Assembly: GCF_036250735.1 (NCBI RefSeq)
Contig: NZ_CP109430.1
Span: 1,240,001-1,304,000, forward strand
DNA: 64,000 nt
DNA from: Streptosporangium sp. NBC_01495
GTDB lineage: Bacteria > Actinomycetota > Actinomycetes > Streptosporangiales > Streptosporangiaceae
Direction of reading: 5' to 3'
Positions 60,857 through 64,000 of the stretch are shown in pieces (position 1 is the first letter of the stretch; each line of letters opens with the position of its first letter). The notes below the pieces were generated by a model. It saw only the letters and a list, made by a program, of their open reading frames with translations, had not been told where the DNA came from and did no database searches. The translations under genes and the position numbers were made by a program.

Positions 60857-60970
60857 GTGGCATGGGACGGCGTGGGCTATCCATCGGCTTTCCGGCGCAA
60901 GGTGCTGGATCTCATTGAGGCAGGCCACATGATCACCGGCCCGTCCGTCACCCGCCAGATCCGGAGGTGA
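60857..60970 (+). pseudogene. IS3-family transposase OrfA N-terminal fragment
   Basis: From GTG 60857 the frame reads AWDGVGYPSAFRRKVLDLIEAGHM before an unrelated tail and stop. YP..FRRKVLDLIEAG is the start of IS3/IS911-type OrfA helix-turn-helix proteins. The usual M(G)RR start is in another frame at 60861, implying a 1-nt shift. Only about 30 residues remain, between a TPR fragment and the DUF4132 gene. Confidence 0.5.
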
Positions 60971-61002
60971 CTCTGTCGGTGGCATCCGGCAGGATCTCCC
61001 GC

Positions 61003-63258
61003 ATGCAGCTTTCCCCTCAAGCGCAGCACCTGCTGGATCTGATGACCGGAGCCGGGAAGGACCATGGTGAGTGGCCCGACGCCTCTCAGACGAGCGCGGT
61101 CGAGCTGGGCACGCTGATCCCTGTGGCCTACCGGGTCGGGAAACAGGCCGGAGGCGCGATGAAGGGCCGGTTCTCGACCGAGGATCAGGCCAAGCAGCGG
61201 CAACCGCTGTTCACGCCCGAGGCATGCGCCGACATGTTCGACGCGCTGGTCGAGAGATTACAGACCCGGAAATGGGCGGACCTGTGCGTCGGGATCGGTG
61301 CGCTGGTGCGGTGCCCGGCGGGAGCGCCGTTGGAGCGGCTGGCCGATCCCGCCCGCACGCTGGTCGGCTTCCTGCTGCGCGAGAACCGGCTGGACAACCC
61401 CTTCCCCCTGCTGGCGGCGGCCGGGCTCGCGGGGCTGGACACGGAGGTGGCCGCCAGGCTCACCGAGAGGCGGGGGCCGATCGCGGTCGCCGAGGTGGAA
61501 CTGCTGCTCGGCTGGGATGTCGAGCGCCGGGCGCTGTACGCCGAGTCAGTGCAGGAGCGGTCCTACAACTCCTCGCCGCCGCTACCCGACGTCTGGGAAC
61601 GGCTCGGCGGCCTGCCCGACTGTCTGGCCTTCGCCCAGGCGACCCTGGAGGCGGCCGAGGCCCGCGTCGCAGCGATCCATGCCGGACAGATCCCCTATCA
61701 GGCGGACAAGGCGTTCGAAGACGGGGAGAAGGAGACCATCGGCCGGGCCGTACGGCTGGCGCTCTTCCGGGACGAGCCCTGGCTGCCCGAGCTGCTGCGG
61801 CGGCTCCTGCGCGGGGTCTCGGTGGCACCCACCCAGGCCAGGACACTGCCCTCACAGGGCGTGCTGTTCGAGATCGCCCGAGCGGTGGAGGACCACCCCA
61901 CCCCGGAGGCCATCTCGGCGCTGCGAGCCGCCCGTGAGGCGACCAGGCACGCGGGGGTGCCCAAACAGCTGGACCGCATGCTCAAGCGGATCGAGCCCGC
62001 CCTGGCCAACCGGATGGAGGTGGCCTTCCGGCTGCCCGACGGGCGGGTACGCCAGGCGGTGGGCGAGCACACGGCGGTGATCTCGACCGAGGGCGAGGTC
62101 GAGCTGTCGTGGTGGCACGGGGACAAGAGACTCAAGTCCGTCCCAGCGGCGGTCAGACGCGAGCACGCGGACGAGGTCAAGCGGCTGCGGGGGCTGGCCA
62201 AGCAGGTTCGGCAGCAGCAGGCGACCTTGGTCAGAGCGCTGGAGGCCGGATACGCGAGCGAGAGCGCGCCGCCGTACCGGCGGTTGGCAGGGCAGCCGCT
62301 CACCGAGCGGCTGATCTGGGAGTTCGAGATCTCCCCTGGTGTGTGGCGGAGCGAGCTGGGGCTGGGCCTGCCGGACACGCCGGTGCGGCTGTGGCATCCG
62401 GCCCGCGCGTCGCTGGAGGAGGTGATCGCCTGGCGGGAGGTCGTGCAGGAGAAGGAGCTGCGGCAGCCGTTCAAGCAGGCGTTCCGTGAGGTGTATCTGC
62501 TCACGCCCGCCGAGGAGGCGACCGAGATCTACTCCAACAGGTTCGCCGGGCACGTGGTCGACTACCGAAAGTTGTACGCGCTGTTCAAGCAGCGGGGCTG
62601 GCACGCCGACTACATGGGGCCCTGGGATGGCGGTCGTTCCGGAGAGGCGCGACGTGTGCTGACCGGTGGACGATGGCGGGCGGAGCTCCACCACGAGTAC
62701 CTCTCGTACGACGAGGGGTACGCGGTCACCGATCAGGTCCGCTTCCACCGGCTCACGGAGGGCGAGTGGCACCCGGCGCCGCTGACCGAGGTGCCGCGGC
62801 TGGTGTTCAGCGAGGCGATGCGAGACGTGGACCTGTTCGTCGCGGTCACCTCGATCGCGACCGATCCCGAATGGGCCGACCGTGGGCCGGATCGGCTGCG
62901 GGACTACTGGCGGACGGGTTCGTTCGGGCCGCTGCCACCGTCCGCCGAGGTGCGCCGGGACGCGCTGTCCCGGCTGATCGGCCGCACGACCATCGCCGGC
63001 CGGTGCACGTTGACCGGCCGTTTCCTGGTGGTCCGGGGCGACCTGCGCACCTACAAGATCCACCTCGGCTCGGGCAACATCCTCATGGAGCCCAACGACG
63101 CCTACCTCTGCATCGTCCCTCGGGGCGGCGGCGACCAGCTCTTCCTGCCTTTCGAGGAGGACGGCGGGATGCTGTCGATCATCCTGTCCAAGGCGTTCCT
63201 GCTGGCCGCCGACACCGCCATCACCGATCCGTCCATCACCCACCAGCTCCGCAACTGA
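61003..63258 (+). CDS. DUF4132 (MolR-type) domain protein
   Basis: A 751-aa protein without recognised catalytic motifs. The C-terminal half matches the DUF4132 pattern: FKQAFREVYLLTPAEEATEIYSNRFAGHVVDYRKLYALFKQRGW, GDLRTYKIHLGSGNILMEPN and FLPFEEDGGMLSIILSKAFLL. Full-length family members are often longer, sometimes with a WGR domain. Here the start lies close to an IS3 fragment, so the N-terminus may have been lost. ATG 61003 has AGGA upstream; GTG 60967 is an alternative. Function unknown. Confidence 0.75.
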   Translation: MQLSPQAQHLLDLMTGAGKDHGEWPDASQTSAVELGTLIPVAYRVGKQAGGAMKGRFSTEDQAKQRQPLFTPEACADMFDALVERLQTRKWADLCVGIGALVRCPAGAPLERLADPARTLVGFLLRENRLDNPFPLLAAAGLAGLDTEVAARLTERRGPIAVAEVELLLGWDVERRALYAESVQERSYNSSPPLPDVWERLGGLPDCLAFAQATLEAAEARVAAIHAGQIPYQADKAFEDGEKETIGRAVRLALFRDEPWLPELLRRLLRGVSVAPTQARTLPSQGVLFEIARAVEDHPTPEAISALRAAREATRHAGVPKQLDRMLKRIEPALANRMEVAFRLPDGRVRQAVGEHTAVISTEGEVELSWWHGDKRLKSVPAAVRREHADEVKRLRGLAKQVRQQQATLVRALEAGYASESAPPYRRLAGQPLTERLIWEFEISPGVWRSELGLGLPDTPVRLWHPARASLEEVIAWREVVQEKELRQPFKQAFREVYLLTPAEEATEIYSNRFAGHVVDYRKLYALFKQRGWHADYMGPWDGGRSGEARRVLTGGRWRAELHHEYLSYDEGYAVTDQVRFHRLTEGEWHPAPLTEVPRLVFSEAMRDVDLFVAVTSIATDPEWADRGPDRLRDYWRTGSFGPLPPSAEVRRDALSRLIGRTTIAGRCTLTGRFLVVRGDLRTYKIHLGSGNILMEPNDAYLCIVPRGGGDQLFLPFEEDGGMLSIILSKAFLLAADTAITDPSITHQLRN

Positions 63259-63400
63259 CCCGACCATGGGCCGAGGCGGCGTGTGCGGCAGTCTGCCCAG
63301 GATCACGGCGACTCATCGACGACCGCTTTTCTACAGTCCCCCGGCCCCGGCCCCGGGTGGGAATCGGGGTCGGGGTCAGGGGCGGGAAACCCGAGGGTGG

Positions 63401-64000
63401 CTAACGCTCCTCGGCCAATCCCAGGTACATCAACTCCGGCATCCTGGGGTGGAACGCGATGGAGGGAACCTTGTCGTACGAGTTGTGGGCCACGGTGACC
63501 TTCCTCCGGCGGGAGTCGTACCGGTAGATGTCGGTGCCGTACGCCTGGAACGAGGTTCCGAACACGAAGTAGACGACGTTGGGGTTGGTCGGGTGGGCGG
63601 CCATCACCGGCCCGTTGACGATGGTGACCTCGTTGGTCTGGTCCACGACGGGGGTGAAGTTCCGGCCGCCGTCGGTCGACCGGTAGATGTGTCGGCCGCC
63701 GGACGGTGCGCCCGCGTCCATCTCCGCGGTGTCCAGGCCCATCGCGTACACGACGTTCGGCGCGGCCGGAGAAATCGTGACGCTGAACGCGCTGATCTTG
63801 CCACCCTTCTCGCTCAGCCCGGAGGACGCGATCCACGAGCGTCCACCGTCGAAGGTGACGTGGGCGCCGGTCCCCATGCCGCCCACCACCACATGATCGA
63901 TGTTGGACGGGTCGAACGCCGCGGTGTAGAAGGCGTTCAGCGGCCCGGAGGGTACTCCGATGGGCTTCCAGCTGCGCCCGCCGTCGTTCGAGTCGTAGAG
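63401..64000 (-). CDS. Asp-box (BNR/sialidase-like) beta-propeller protein, N-terminal part outside window
   Basis: The visible C-terminal 199 residues hold three Asp-box repeats: SNDGGRSW, TFDGGRSW and STDGGRNF, spaced as blades of a beta-propeller, with FDPSNIDHVVVGG and SPAAPNVVYAMG blade strands. Such secreted propellers include sialidase-like and dispase-autolysis-inducing-type proteins. The 5' end lies beyond position 64000, so signal peptide and enzymatic domain cannot be judged. Confidence 0.72.
   Translation of the reverse strand, partial: LYDSNDGGRSWKPIGVPSGPLNAFYTAAFDPSNIDHVVVGGMGTGAHVTFDGGRSWIASSGLSEKGGKISAFSVTISPAAPNVVYAMGLDTAEMDAGAPSGGRHIYRSTDGGRNFTPVVDQTNEVTIVNGPVMAAHPTNPNVVYFVFGTSFQAYGTDIYRYDSRRRKVTVAHNSYDKVPSIAFHPRMPELMYLGLAEER

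Overview
The window is about 70% GC DNA from an actinomycete. Gene content and order (F420-pathway cofC, plsC-gpsA-ddl-thiL, rpmB-DAK2-recG-rsmD-coaD-yceD-rpmF-rnc-mutM-smc-ftsY, GTG and TTG starts, 4-nt GTGA/ATGA overlaps) match Streptomyces-like actinobacteria. The accessory genes suggest the Streptosporangiales, but genus is not determinable by eye. No rRNA or tRNA gene and no CRISPR array was seen.

Layout. 1-25.1 kb is a conserved core: F420, phospholipid, cell-wall and thiamine genes, then ribosomal proteins L28 and L32, RecG, RsmD, CoaD, RNase III, MutM, acylphosphatase, SMC and FtsY. 25.4-29.5 kb is a ferric-siderophore ABC importer, with three overlapping genes diverging from a lipoprotein receptor across a perfect DtxR/IdeR-type palindrome. 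30-34.7 kb holds a SigR-like ECF sigma factor without an adjacent anti-sigma gene, a MEDS-HATPase regulator, an EamA exporter divergent from an XRE-cupin regulator, and a polysaccharide deacetylase lipoprotein. 34.8-36.3 kb is a 1,547-bp IS605/IS1341-type TnpB element with a divergent ribbon-helix-helix gene. It sits five codons into an ECF sigma factor gene. 36.9-50.1 kb carries a membrane glycosyltransferase, an OmpR-type two-component pair, SodC, BipA/TypA, a hydrolase, Pta-AckA and an aldehyde dehydrogenase.

50.4-58.8 kb looks like a genomic island. A 41-bp perfect direct repeat (51353-51393 and 58702-58742) overlaps the last codons of a secreted coiled-coil protein gene and bounds about 7.3 kb. 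This segment contains a DUF1877-like gene, a complete group II intron with an RT-maturase-HNH protein, a two-gene NLR module, and a small hypothetical gene. In the NLR module a 149-aa putative effector ends in a 27-residue motif that is repeated, 25 of 27 identical, at the N-terminus of the overlapping NB-ARC-TPR protein. This is the arrangement expected of bacterial amyloid signalling (BASS-type) immune or cell-death modules, and it is the most interesting system in the window.

58.9-64 kb holds a secreted endonuclease/exonuclease-fold protein with altered metal-site residues, a TPR pseudogene, an IS3-type transposase fragment, a DUF4132 protein and a truncated Asp-box beta-propeller gene. 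Many intergenic regions across the window carry degenerate tandem repeats of 9-63 bp directly downstream of stop codons.
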